Shown here: in pieces, positions 8,710 to 16,694 of the stretch
Layout: each line of letters opens with the position of its first letter
Numbering within the stretch: the stretch's first letter is position 1
Assembly: GCA_002307095.1 (NCBI GenBank)
Contig: DBTO01000286.1
Coordinates: forward strand, 5,796 to 23,040
DNA: 17,245 nt
Source: Sulfurospirillum sp. UBA1314
Lineage (GTDB): Bacteria; Campylobacterota; Campylobacteria; Campylobacterales; Sulfurospirillaceae
Reading direction: 5' to 3'
The notes under the pieces: model-generated
Told to the model about the DNA's origin: nothing
The model's database searches: none
Seen by the model: the letters and a program-made list of their open reading frames with translations, nothing else
Position numbers and translations under genes: made by a program

Positions 8710-9572
8710 TTTTCAAGAATCCCTAAAGCTGTAAATTTTTTAGTAAAACGCATCTCAAAATCACCCAGCGTAGCCATAAGATAATTCTCCAAATGGGTAC
8801 AAATGGGGGGCAGGAAATGCGTATTTTCTTGATTAAACACAGTAAAAAATGGTTTATGAAGATAATAGGCATAATGGATTAAAAAAGAATCCGCACCGAT
8901 GTATAAATCCGTCTCTAAAAGCATGCTTTTAACATCATTTAGGGTTGTATGTGTCCTGTAATGAATAACCTTGTTTTTTAAATCCGTATGATTCTGTTCA
9001 AAATCAATTAAGGTTACTTCAATGTGGTTCTTTTGCAATAACGCAATGATAAAGTGCAAATGTCCACTCTGAATATTTTTTGAAGAAACTCTTGTCGTGG
9101 GGTTAATAAGAACTTTTTGAATTTTTTTTAGGAAAAAAGATTCCTTGCCTTCGCTAAGGTAAATTGGTGAACGATAAGCATCTTCAATGAGTAATTTTCG
9201 ATTCATATAGACATTATTATCGTAAAATCGACTTTGTACATCAACCTGCAATCCAAATGTTAAAAGACGTACACGCCAATCATATTTTTCAAAAACGAGC
9301 TCTTGAATGCGATGTTTTTTCACATAATCTCTAAAACGGATTATGTCTTTTATAGCTTTAAAAATACCTCGTTTTCGGATATCATAAAAAGCTGGGATGT
9401 CCTCAAATGGCATCAAAAGATCAAATTTATCTTCCAGTCCCATTAATACAATGATGCTTTGGGTTTGTTTAGTCCCTAAAATTTTAATACGTTCATCCAT
9501 TTGAGATAAAAGAGAAAGAGAAATAAGATTATCGCCAAGTGCTTGGAGCGATACAAAATAGTTTTCTAGCAT
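8706..9572 (-). CDS. GT9-like (heptosyltransferase-type) glycosyltransferase
   Basis: This is a probable GT-B transferase of 288 residues related to ADP-heptose:LPS heptosyltransferases (GT9). Support comes from the N-terminal LQALGDNLISL (9-19), where the LGD loop is typical, and from GADSFLIHYAYYLHKPFF (226-243), which matches the donor-site D..xxHxA region of the family. KVLINPTTR near 153-161 resembles the start of the C-terminal Rossmann domain. The overall match is weak and sugar specificity is unknown. A longer reading starting at 9632 would overlap the upstream gene by 53 bases. I prefer the ATG at 9572, which has AAGG five bases upstream and leaves a seven-base gap. The coding strand has a C6 run at 8810-8805, too short to call a phase-variable tract. 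Confidence 0.68.
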   Translation of the reverse strand: MLENYFVSLQALGDNLISLSLLSQMDERIKILGTKQTQSIIVLMGLEDKFDLLMPFEDIPAFYDIRKRGIFKAIKDIIRFRDYVKKHRIQELVFEKYDWRVRLLTFGLQVDVQSRFYDNNVYMNRKLLIEDAYRSPIYLSEGKESFFLKKIQKVLINPTTRVSSKNIQSGHLHFIIALLQKNHIEVTLIDFEQNHTDLKNKVIHYRTHTTLNDVKSMLLETDLYIGADSFLIHYAYYLHKPFFTVFNQENTHFLPPICTHLENYLMATLGDFEMRFTKKFTALGILEK

Positions 9573-9577
9573 GGGAA

Positions 9578-9581
9578 CCTT
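9578..9581 (-). promoter_or_regulatory. Ribosome binding site deciding the GT9-like gene start
   Basis: AAGG on the minus strand, followed by TTCCC and then the ATG at 9572-9570. It supports the shorter start over an in-frame start at 9632 lying inside the upstream gene. Confidence 0.6.
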
Positions 9582-10620
9582 ATATGTGTGGTGAACAGTA
9601 CTGTTCAACTTGCCATAAATCTTTTTCTGCAAAAGAAAAAATATTTACATTGGTTAAAAACTTGTTATACAAGACATCATCTATTTTTAAAATGGTTTCT
9701 TTCATCTCCGAAGCATCTAAAGGATTTACATGTAATCCATGTTTACCATCTTCAATTAATTCACAAACACCACAATTTTTAGAGACAATAACAGGTAAAC
9801 CAAAGAAAAGAGCTTCCTCCGCAACAAGCCCCCAAGGTTCAATAATACTAGGCAATATAAAAATACTGTTTTGCGCAAAAATATTTTTAAGTTCTTGATT
9901 TTCTATTGAACCTAAAAAGACAATATTTTCTTTTGATCTAGCTTTTAATTCATTTTTTTCGACACCTTCACCCACAATAGTCAAATGATATTGAGGTAAT
10001 GTATTAAAAATATCGATCACAGTTTTAAGATTTTTTTCATAAGAGAGTCTGCCTACAAATAAAAATCTCTTTTGATACTCTTTTATATCTTTGTCAAAAA
10101 TTGGTTTATTGATAATACCAACACCCTTGGTCATTTTAATCAATCCGTGATAATTCAATTTATTTAACAATGCTACATGTAAATGACCAGAAGCAAAGAC
10201 AGTGGATATTCTTGATAAAAAAAACGCTTTAATATGTCGTTTAATTCCCGTAACGTTACTCTCTACAAGAGTGGATTCTAATGCCAAGCAATTTTTGCAT
10301 TTGGCACTTAACCACGTTACAAACCAAAACTCAGGTAAATCCCAACCATTTACCAATAATTTTTTATAATGTAACGTTTTAAAAAGACGATATAGTGTCA
10401 ATATATTTTGAATTTTAGGACGTGATTGAAACGTGCCATCATACAAAATTTTATATTGGAATTGCATATTATTGTGCGTTTGCGTAAAATCTTTGGCTCT
10501 TTTATCAGCCGTATTATTGGCAATAAAAATGACATAAATATTTAACTTCTTAGCCAGCTCATTGTACAAATTTACCTTATAAAAAGCTGGTAAATGCGTT
10601 ATGACAACATAATCATACAT
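9580..10620 (-). CDS. Family 4 glycosyltransferase
   Basis: This is a GT-B retaining glycosyltransferase of 346 residues. The C-terminal donor-binding domain begins at FVGRLSYEKNL (188-198). TIVGEG (214-219) follows, and the EX7E pair is Glu261 and Glu269 in EPWGLVAEEALFFGLPVIVS. The N-terminal half (ITHLPAFYKVNLYNELAK) is typical of the acceptor domain. It probably adds one residue to the glycan on the cytosolic face; donor and linkage are unknown. Its ATG overlaps the acyltransferase stop by eight bases. From here up to the window end the DNA is visibly more AT-rich than in the his/pglB part. Confidence 0.88.
   Translation of the reverse strand: MYDYVVITHLPAFYKVNLYNELAKKLNIYVIFIANNTADKRAKDFTQTHNNMQFQYKILYDGTFQSRPKIQNILTLYRLFKTLHYKKLLVNGWDLPEFWFVTWLSAKCKNCLALESTLVESNVTGIKRHIKAFFLSRISTVFASGHLHVALLNKLNYHGLIKMTKGVGIINKPIFDKDIKEYQKRFLFVGRLSYEKNLKTVIDIFNTLPQYHLTIVGEGVEKNELKARSKENIVFLGSIENQELKNIFAQNSIFILPSIIEPWGLVAEEALFFGLPVIVSKNCGVCELIEDGKHGLHVNPLDASEMKETILKIDDVLYNKFLTNVNIFSFAEKDLWQVEQYCSPHI
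9726..9735. repeat. TTACATGTAA palindrome, copy 6
   Basis: Perfect copy near the 3' end of the GT4 gene, read as Leu-His-Val. A near copy, CTACATGTAA, lies in the same gene at 10173-10182. Confidence 0.85.
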
Positions 10621-11560
10621 ATTTAAAAATACCTCTATTGCTAAATTTAAGCTTTATAAAAAGTAATATTTGAAGTAGAAACAGTGAAATGAAGTATTTT
10701 AAATACCAATCTCCAAAACGTAGTTTATCTCCAAGAATAGACGCTATATTATTGGTATAGGGATGCATGATAAACAATATCATTGTATTGCCACCCCAGA
10801 GCTCCAAAATATAAGAGGTTTTTGCACTATAATTTATTTTTTTTAAAATTATCATAAAAATAAATAGGATAGAAATAGCCCATAAAATATTAACGGTACT
10901 ATGACTGTAACTTTTAACTGCCATATCAAGAGATGGAATTCCATAAAAAAGGAAAAGCATAATACCAATTACTGGTAACCCATAAAGAAATGTATTTTCT
11001 TGATAAAATTTATAAAATATAAAACCTAAGAATACCCATAAAGACGCATTAAATGCGTTATCGATAGCAAAAGGTAATTCAATATAAAAACTTGTATAAA
11101 ATAGTACGAGTACAAAGATGAATTGAAAAACTATGTTCAAAGCTTTTTTCTGTAAACTATAGATAATCAATCGCGCAAAAAACAATGTGGGTAAAAACCA
11201 TAGTACAAACCCGTAGTGATGGTTCAATGAACGCATGTCCATACCTAAGAAGATACCTTGCAGCTCATATACATAATTTAAACTATCCCTATGTAGTAGA
11301 ATTCTTTTAATCACCTCAACGCAAAGACCTATCAACGCAAATATAAAATATGGAATCAATAAACGTTTAAAATCTTTCAAGAAAAATTCTTGAAAAGAGA
11401 GTTCACTTTTAATAAAAAATCCTGCTAGAATAAAAAACAGTGGCATATGCCATGAAAATATAAAACTGGACAAGGGAGAAGAGAGGTGCCCTAAAATGAC
11501 AGCAAAAATACCTATCGTTTTAAGAGCATTCACCCATTCAATATTTCTACAGTTTATCAT
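10613..11560 (-). CDS. Acyltransferase 3 family membrane protein (sugar O-acyltransferase-like)
   Basis: This is an integral membrane protein of 315 residues with about ten hydrophobic segments. The first holds ALKTIGIFAVILGH (12-25), where His25 is the conserved acyltransferase-3 histidine. FSWHMPLFFILAGFF (35-49) matches the second family motif, and KRLLIPYF (65-72) follows. Members usually acetylate or succinylate surface sugars; here a lipid-linked or exported glycan is the likely acceptor. I start at the ATG at 11560, which overlaps the upstream GT2 stop as ATGA and has GAGGA about ten bases upstream. A longer in-frame start at 11605 would overlap the neighbour by 49 bases. The acyl group and acceptor are not readable. 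Confidence 0.83.
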   Translation of the reverse strand: MINCRNIEWVNALKTIGIFAVILGHLSSPLSSFIFSWHMPLFFILAGFFIKSELSFQEFFLKDFKRLLIPYFIFALIGLCVEVIKRILLHRDSLNYVYELQGIFLGMDMRSLNHHYGFVLWFLPTLFFARLIIYSLQKKALNIVFQFIFVLVLFYTSFYIELPFAIDNAFNASLWVFLGFIFYKFYQENTFLYGLPVIGIMLFLFYGIPSLDMAVKSYSHSTVNILWAISILFIFMIILKKINYSAKTSYILELWGGNTMILFIMHPYTNNIASILGDKLRFGDWYLKYFISLFLLQILLFIKLKFSNRGIFKYV

Positions 11561-12438
11561 AAATGCACAATCCTCTTGATAGAATGTTTTAATAGAATCC
11601 AACAATTAATGATGGATAAAATAAGTCCACTTGCGATACCATTATCTCTTTTAATTTTATCGTATTCTCGAAAAATTTCTAAAAATCTACCATTTCCAAG
11701 TCCATCTGCTCGCCACTGAGCCACGACAACATTCCTTAAAACCACTTTTGGAAATTCGTTGTAGGAACGAAGAAGGTGCTCATAATCCATGCTAAAAGTA
11801 TTCTTTGTATCAAATAAGCCATATTTTTTAAAATAACGTATATGTGTAAAAAGACCTTGATGGGGCATAGACATTCTAAAAAGAAGCGACTTTTTATCAA
11901 AGTATTTAGGTTGCTTGGAAACAAAAATTTCCTTGCCCAATACATCTACCCTCTTAATTTTAGCACTGATAAAAATATCTTGAGCACTATTAAGATCATG
12001 AAAAACCTTTTCTAAAGAATCACTTGCAACAAAGCCATCTCCATCACCTTGAAAATTGATATATTGCCCTTGTGCTAATCGTACGCCCTTATTAAAGGCA
12101 TCACTAATACCTTGATCTTTTTCACTCACCCAATAATCAATTTTGTCATCATATTTTTTGATAATTTCCAATGTACGATCCGTTGAGCCACCATCAATAA
12201 TGATATATTCCATATTGGGATAGGTCTGATTCACAATACTTTGGATAGTTTCTTCAAGGTATTTTTCACCATTATATACCGCTGTAATAATTGAGACAAG
12301 TGGTACATTTGAAGAAGAGTGTTTCAGAACACCTTTTGTTCTTAATCCCCCTTCTCCTTGACGACTTTGATTCTCTGGCAAAAGAAGAATTGACTCAAAG
12401 TTTTCTTCAAATGCTTTTTTATTCAATAATTCAACCAT
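11557..12438 (-). CDS. Family 2 glycosyltransferase with N-terminal extension
   Basis: This is a GT-A transferase of 293 residues. About 45 residues precede the catalytic domain and include a basic, glycine-rich stretch (RQGEGGLRTKG) that I recall in a GT2 subgroup. The domain itself starts VSIITAVYNG, then IIIDGGSTDRT, EKDQGISDAFNKG and the metal site QGDGDGF, which replaces the more usual NSDD or NADD but keeps DxD. SMDYEHLLRSY is the expected later motif. An in-frame TTG at 12444 exists, but the ATG at 12438 is better: it follows GAGGAAG at a workable distance and overlaps the gmd stop by eight bases. Donor and acceptor are unknown. Confidence 0.85.
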   Translation of the reverse strand: MVELLNKKAFEENFESILLLPENQSRQGEGGLRTKGVLKHSSSNVPLVSIITAVYNGEKYLEETIQSIVNQTYPNMEYIIIDGGSTDRTLEIIKKYDDKIDYWVSEKDQGISDAFNKGVRLAQGQYINFQGDGDGFVASDSLEKVFHDLNSAQDIFISAKIKRVDVLGKEIFVSKQPKYFDKKSLLFRMSMPHQGLFTHIRYFKKYGLFDTKNTFSMDYEHLLRSYNEFPKVVLRNVVVAQWRADGLGNGRFLEIFREYDKIKRDNGIASGLILSIINCWILLKHSIKRIVHL

Positions 12439-13387
12439 TGACAATTTCTTCCTCTATTAACAAATCTAAAACATCAAAAAATGAATAGTCATAATTCCAT
12501 GCTAGATTCTTTTTTGCCTTGGCATTATCTCCATAAATTTCTTCAATTTCGTTAGGTCTAAATAAATTTGGATCTTCTAAAATCATTTTTTTGTCAATCT
12601 TTAATTTATCAAAAATATACTCAACAATATCCCGTAATAAAACCGATTTCCCTGAACAAATGATGAAATCATCTGCAAAAGGTGATTGAAGAATTTTCCA
12701 CATAGCTTCAACGTATTTGGGCGCGTATCCAAAATCTCTTTTAACATCCAAATTACCTACAATCAATCTATCTAATCGTTTATTTTTAATGGCAAGAGCA
12801 TCTCGAATGACTTTTTTAATAAAAAAATTATTACTTCTTAGAAAAGATTCATGATTAAATAAGACACCATTACAGACAAACAAATTATAAGATTCTCGGT
12901 ATGTTGTGACCATAAAATATGAAGCCATTTTAGAAACACCGTAAGGGCTAATAGGATGCATGGGAGTTTCTAATGTAATAGGCATTGTGTGTGCTCTTCC
13001 ATACATTTCACTACTTGACGCCTGATATAATTTGGTATGGGAACTAAAAAGTCTAATACTTTCCAATAAATTATGTACCGATGTTGTATTAAAAGAGAAA
13101 GTCCCCAATGGCTGTTCAAACGATAACCCAACGGAACTCTGGGCTGCTAAATTATAAATCTCATCAGGATTGTATTTTTGAATAATACGAATAACATTGG
13201 CCATATCTAACAAATCTAACTCTTCAAGGATAATATCATCCTCAATACCAAGGTATTTAAAATTATGCGCATTCGCACAACGATAGCTTCGTACCGTACC
13301 AACAACTCTATATTCGTGATCAAGCAATAGCTTTGCTAAATACGGACCATCTTGTCCGCTTATACCTGTAATAATCGCTGTTTTCAT
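12431..13387 (-). CDS. gmd: GDP-mannose 4,6-dehydratase family protein
   Basis: This is an extended SDR that would convert GDP-mannose to GDP-4-keto-6-deoxymannose, the precursor of GDP-fucose, GDP-rhamnose, perosamine and colitose. Visible signatures are TGISGQDGPYL (7-17), NLAAQSSVGLSFEQP (79-93), QASSSEMYG (122-130), the Tyr149/Lys153 pair in YGVSK, VCNGVLFNHES (171-181) and VKRDFGYAPKYVEAMW (215-230). At 318 residues it is shorter than the usual 340-370, and the segment after NHES (FLRSNNFFIKK) lacks the usual RRGE.F sequence. It may therefore be a divergent branch with an altered nucleotide or product. The ATG at 13387 overlaps the GT4 stop as ATGA. No clear Fcl or Rmd partner is next to it. 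Confidence 0.83.
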   Translation of the reverse strand: MKTAIITGISGQDGPYLAKLLLDHEYRVVGTVRSYRCANAHNFKYLGIEDDIILEELDLLDMANVIRIIQKYNPDEIYNLAAQSSVGLSFEQPLGTFSFNTTSVHNLLESIRLFSSHTKLYQASSSEMYGRAHTMPITLETPMHPISPYGVSKMASYFMVTTYRESYNLFVCNGVLFNHESFLRSNNFFIKKVIRDALAIKNKRLDRLIVGNLDVKRDFGYAPKYVEAMWKILQSPFADDFIICSGKSVLLRDIVEYIFDKLKIDKKMILEDPNLFRPNEIEEIYGDNAKAKKNLAWNYDYSFFDVLDLLIEEEIVNG

Positions 13388-14487
13388 TTTAAAAGATTCT
13401 CATATATGTTTTGTGTTTGCATCGCTGTCTCTTTCCACGAAAATTTTTTCAGTCTCGCTCTTCCATTTAAAACCAATTGATCACGTAAAGTTTTATCATT
13501 TAAAACTTTAAAAATAGCACTTTGCATTGACGTTTCAGTGTAAGGATCAAAATAAAAAGCACCTTCTCCTGCAATCTCAGGTAAAGAGCTTGTATTGCTA
13601 CAGACCAATGGACAATCACAGGCAAATGATTCAAGCACAGGAATACCAAAGCCCTCATACAAGGAAGGGAAAACAAACAGTTGTGCATTTTGGTACAAAG
13701 ATGCCAAGGTATCGTCATTGACATCACATTGAATAAATTGAGAAGCGATATTTAAATCTTCCATCTGTTTTAATTCCAATGCCTTAAATGAACCGCTTCC
13801 TGCACATACAACATAAAGTTCTTTATCACTTAGTAACAACGATGCGACACTTTTTAAAAATCTATCAAAATTTTTATACCCATTGCGTGAACCAACAAAA
13901 AGTATATATTTTTGAGGTAAATTGATTACACGATCACTATTGGATTTTGGAAACATCGAATTTCCAAGATAAACGACATCGATTTTAGATTCATCTGTGC
14001 CAAAAATCTCGATTAAATCTTTTTTGGTACTGTGCGAAATAGCAATAATTCGAGATGCCTTTTCTACAAGCAACTTTTTATGATGGCTTGTTCTATCTTT
14101 TTGAGGGAAAAGATCATGAAATTTTTCATGAATCATATCATAGACCGTTAAGACAAAAGGTTTCTGACCAATATATTTTAAGAAATATGGATCATAATAG
14201 GTAGGATGAAAAACATCAAAATTCTGTTTTTTTATCTCTCTTATCATTGCTATTTTATTCCATTCCATCATTAAGCGGTATTTGCCTCTAAATTCTTTAT
14301 GAGGGAAAAAATTTGCATGTTTAATCAAAGATTCATCAGAAATATAATGGTTATTTGATACGCGTAAAGGTATCTTTGTTTGAATATCCTTCCCATCATT
14401 AAATACGTTGATCAATTCATAAAAATAACGCGATATTCCTCCATATTTTTGTGTTGTAAAAATTTGGTGGTCGTACAAAATTTTCAT
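13384..14487 (-). CDS. Family 4 glycosyltransferase (mannosyltransferase-like)
   Basis: This is a GT-B glycosyltransferase of 367 residues. The N-terminal KYGGISRYFYEL (14-25) and VYDMIHEKF (115-123) are typical of the WbpY/WbpZ-like mannosyl- and rhamnosyltransferase branch. The donor domain starts at FVGSRNGYKNF (197-207), and the EX7E pair is Glu278 and Glu286 in YEGFGIPVLESFACDCPLVC, followed by SLPEIAGEGA. Its neighbour gmd makes GDP-6-deoxymannose-type sugars, so a GDP-linked donor is a reasonable inference. The start ATG overlaps the upstream gene's stop as ATGA. Confidence 0.88.
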   Translation of the reverse strand: MKILYDHQIFTTQKYGGISRYFYELINVFNDGKDIQTKIPLRVSNNHYISDESLIKHANFFPHKEFRGKYRLMMEWNKIAMIREIKKQNFDVFHPTYYDPYFLKYIGQKPFVLTVYDMIHEKFHDLFPQKDRTSHHKKLLVEKASRIIAISHSTKKDLIEIFGTDESKIDVVYLGNSMFPKSNSDRVINLPQKYILFVGSRNGYKNFDRFLKSVASLLLSDKELYVVCAGSGSFKALELKQMEDLNIASQFIQCDVNDDTLASLYQNAQLFVFPSLYEGFGIPVLESFACDCPLVCSNTSSLPEIAGEGAFYFDPYTETSMQSAIFKVLNDKTLRDQLVLNGRARLKKFSWKETAMQTQNIYENLLK

Positions 14488-15458
14488 TTTATAATATTTT
14501 TACCTATCAGTATTCTGGCAAATTTATTAAATGCTCTTACTATGAAAGATTTTTGTATAAATTCATTTTCATCATAAAATCTATTTAATGAATCATTAAA
14601 AGCAACATTATGTGGATGATCTAATGGAAAAGAAATATTAAAATTAGGAATATTCGCATTTTTACAATTACTATCTACTGTATGTGTTGCATCAGCACCA
14701 AAACCTACATTTGAAATGAAATTTATTTTTGGAACAACACACATACCATGATTTTTAAATAATAAGTATGCAAACTGATAATCCCATGTATCTATTTTCC
14801 TATCATATACATTTTGTAATGCATGTTGCCAGTGTCTTCTTGTATCTTTATTCTGACTCAAATTTTTAATCATGTTGTTTTTTTGCTTATACCAATCAGA
14901 CATTGTTACATCATATTGCTTCCATGCTCTTTTCCAACTCGCCCATCCCCATATGAGTGAATATTTAACAAAAGAATAATCATGCTTAATATTGATCTTC
15001 GAGGTAGCTCTTCCATCACCACTTACTAAATAAATTTCTTCTGAATTCTTATAACGCTCTAAAAGCTCTTCACAAAACCAAAAAAAACTTTGCGTAGGTA
15101 AACAATCATCTTCAAGTATAATTCCCATTTCCTCATTTTCAAAAAACCATGTGATAGCGCTGCTAACAGCTACTTTACATCCCAAATTTTCTTCACGAAA
15201 AAGTGTTTTGACTTCACACTCCCAGTCAATATTAGAGAGAATATAGTTTCGTACCGCTTCAACTTTTTCTTTTTCACCTTCGCGTATTTTCCTAGCACCA
15301 TCTGCTGCAATATAAAGGCGTGGAGGCTTAGCTTGACGTATGGATTCAAATACTTGCTTTGTCGTATCAATGCGATTAAAAACTAAAAACAATACTGCTG
15401 TTTTTAGCGGATGGGGAGGAGTAAATTCTACGTGTAAATTATTGTTAGTCATTTTCAT
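14484..15458 (-). CDS. HlpA/GNT-I-like glycosyltransferase
   Basis: This is a 324-residue GT-A protein resembling bacterial proteins named HlpA-like or GNT-I-family transferases. It has VLFLVFNRIDTTKQVFESI near the N terminus, YIAADGARK (49-57), the metal site ILEDDCLP (114-121), SLIWGWASWKRAWKQYD in the middle and DTWDYQFAYL further on. The hemolytic name is historical; the fold points to sugar transfer. An in-frame TTG at 15464 would also be open. The ATG at 15458 is preferred because it overlaps the upstream epimerase stop as ATGA; a further ATG at 15452 has the better spacing to GGAAA. The gene is among the most AT-rich in the window (10 of 60 bases are G or C at 14521-14580). Confidence 0.75.
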   Translation of the reverse strand: MKMTNNNLHVEFTPPHPLKTAVLFLVFNRIDTTKQVFESIRQAKPPRLYIAADGARKIREGEKEKVEAVRNYILSNIDWECEVKTLFREENLGCKVAVSSAITWFFENEEMGIILEDDCLPTQSFFWFCEELLERYKNSEEIYLVSGDGRATSKINIKHDYSFVKYSLIWGWASWKRAWKQYDVTMSDWYKQKNNMIKNLSQNKDTRRHWQHALQNVYDRKIDTWDYQFAYLLFKNHGMCVVPKINFISNVGFGADATHTVDSNCKNANIPNFNISFPLDHPHNVAFNDSLNRFYDENEFIQKSFIVRAFNKFARILIGKNIIK

Positions 15459-16321
15459 TTCCAATTGTTTTTTCGTTGTTCTTCAATGTATTCTTGGATC
15501 GTACGGGTCGGTTTCCATCCTAATGCTTCTGTTTTACATGTAACAACATCTGCTACCATTCTATTACCTTTTCTCTCGGGTAACATTTTTATCTTTCCAT
15601 CAAACATTTGGGCAATTTCAAGAATCGTATAAGCGTCAGGACTACCAATACCAAACTCATCACCATAACCATTTTCACCTACAAGAACAAGCCCATCAAT
15701 AATGTCATCAATATGGGTAAAATTCCTTTTTTGTGTTCCAGGACTTACAATGGTAAGACTCTCTTTATTTTTCATTTTTTCTTTAAATAATGCAATCAAT
15801 GTGGCATATTTTCCACTTGCTATTTCACGAGGTCCGTAAACATTATAAAAATAGGTTATGGCATAAGGTACATTATACCAAGCCCCATAATTCATCACAA
15901 GTTCTGTATTAGTCGCTTTTGTCCAAGCATATGGACTTGCACTTCTACCCAACCCTCCATCACCAAATTTTGTACTACTCCCAGCATACAATATCTTGCA
16001 ACCTACTTTTCGTACAAACTCTAAAACTGCAAAGGTGCCATCTTTATTATAGTCCCAAACTTTTTCCATATCATCAAAGCTTTGTTCAACTCTTGAATAC
16101 TCTCCAAGATGGTAAACCATATTAGGTGAAAATGTTATCAGTGTAGCAATATCTTTCGTATCCCCTTTAATGTATGTTACATTAGGCACATGGTTTGATT
16201 CACTACCTGTGAAATAATTATCTAAACTATAAACTTCATAATTCTGATTTTTAGAAAGTCTCTCACATAAATGCGAGCCTACAAACCCTGCTCCACCTGT
16301 CACGAGTATTCTCTTTTTCAC
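15455..16321 (-). CDS. NAD-dependent sugar epimerase/dehydratase (GalE-like extended SDR)
   Basis: This is an extended SDR of 288 residues that would modify a nucleotide sugar. It has TGGAGFVGSHL (8-18), AGSSTKFGDG (113-122), the catalytic Tyr131/Lys135 pair in YAWTK, NVYGPRE (160-166) and QKRNFTHIDDII (197-208), all of the UDP-glucose 4-epimerase type. Whether it epimerises or reduces is not visible. It lies one base after the cupin gene and starts with GTG at 16321. The ATG two bases upstream (16323) is in another frame and meets TGA at once, so GTG is the only sensible start. It may act with the cupin and the RmlD-like enzyme in one sugar pathway. Confidence 0.82.
   Translation of the reverse strand: MKKRILVTGGAGFVGSHLCERLSKNQNYEVYSLDNYFTGSESNHVPNVTYIKGDTKDIATLITFSPNMVYHLGEYSRVEQSFDDMEKVWDYNKDGTFAVLEFVRKVGCKILYAGSSTKFGDGGLGRSASPYAWTKATNTELVMNYGAWYNVPYAITYFYNVYGPREIASGKYATLIALFKEKMKNKESLTIVSPGTQKRNFTHIDDIIDGLVLVGENGYGDEFGIGSPDAYTILEIAQMFDGKIKMLPERKGNRMVADVVTCKTEALGWKPTRTIQEYIEEQRKNNWK
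15534..15543. repeat. TTACATGTAA palindrome, copy 7
   Basis: Perfect copy near the 3' end of the epimerase gene, read as Val-Thr-Cys. It is the only perfect copy in the AT-rich distal part above 9736. Confidence 0.85.
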
Positions 16322-16322
16322 A

Positions 16323-16694
16323 TTAACTCTCTTTCGTTATTCTATGAATATCTGGGTGTTCTTGATTGGTTTTTTTATTTAAAGCATTGAGCCATTTTGA
16401 ATCTTTTTTAACATTAAATGTATGATTAACCATTGGTTCAATTATAAACACATCACCACTATGCACTGTATAGATTTCGCTTAATTTACTATTTACTAAA
16501 TTTATAGTGACTTCAATTTCTCCTTCTAAAATAATAAAAAGTTCAATTGTGTCTTTATGATAATGGTTTCCCCTGATTACATCTTGCTGCGATGTGATTA
16601 AGTTAATTTCTTCCCAATTTCCTTGATTAATCAAACCAAGTAAGGAACCTCGTTCATCACTGTATTGAAAATAATGATCTATAAACTTAATCAT
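16323..16694 (-). CDS. Small cupin sugar-nucleotide isomerase/epimerase-like protein
   Basis: This is a single-domain cupin of 123 residues. The N-terminal SDERGSLLGL (12-21) is typical of RmlC, FdtA and CapF-C-terminal-type cupins. RGNHYHK (41-47) gives His44 and His46, ELFIILEGEIEV (51-62) follows, and the second cupin motif is SGDVFIIEPMVNH (79-91) ending at His91. Such domains carry out 3- or 3,5-epimerisation or 3,4-ketoisomerisation of 4-keto-6-deoxy sugars. The RGNHYH pattern is especially like the cupin half of CapF/WbjC. Its ATG overlaps the stop of the RmlD-like gene by eight bases, so the two are probably co-translated. Exact activity is unknown. Confidence 0.72.
   Translation of the reverse strand: MIKFIDHYFQYSDERGSLLGLINQGNWEEINLITSQQDVIRGNHYHKDTIELFIILEGEIEVTINLVNSKLSEIYTVHSGDVFIIEPMVNHTFNVKKDSKWLNALNKKTNQEHPDIHRITKES

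Noticed and set aside
8805..8810. G6 run in the GT9-like gene as a phase-variable tract
   Set aside because: Six bases is shorter than the 8 or more usual for slipping tracts; the A8 run at 10217-10224 and T8 run at 9122-9129 are ordinary for DNA this AT-rich.
9573..9632. Longer N-terminus for the GT9-like protein starting at 9632
   Set aside because: It lies inside the upstream GT4 gene, adds residues not resembling the family, and the ATG at 9572 has AAGG at good spacing.
11561..11605. Longer N-terminus for the acyltransferase starting at 11605
   Set aside because: It would overlap the upstream GT2 by 49 bases; the ATG at 11560 forms an ATGA junction like most others here and starts where family similarity begins.
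7960..12438. The two GT2 genes as a recent duplication
   Set aside because: They share motif order but differ widely in residues, metal site and N-terminus, so they are distant family members.
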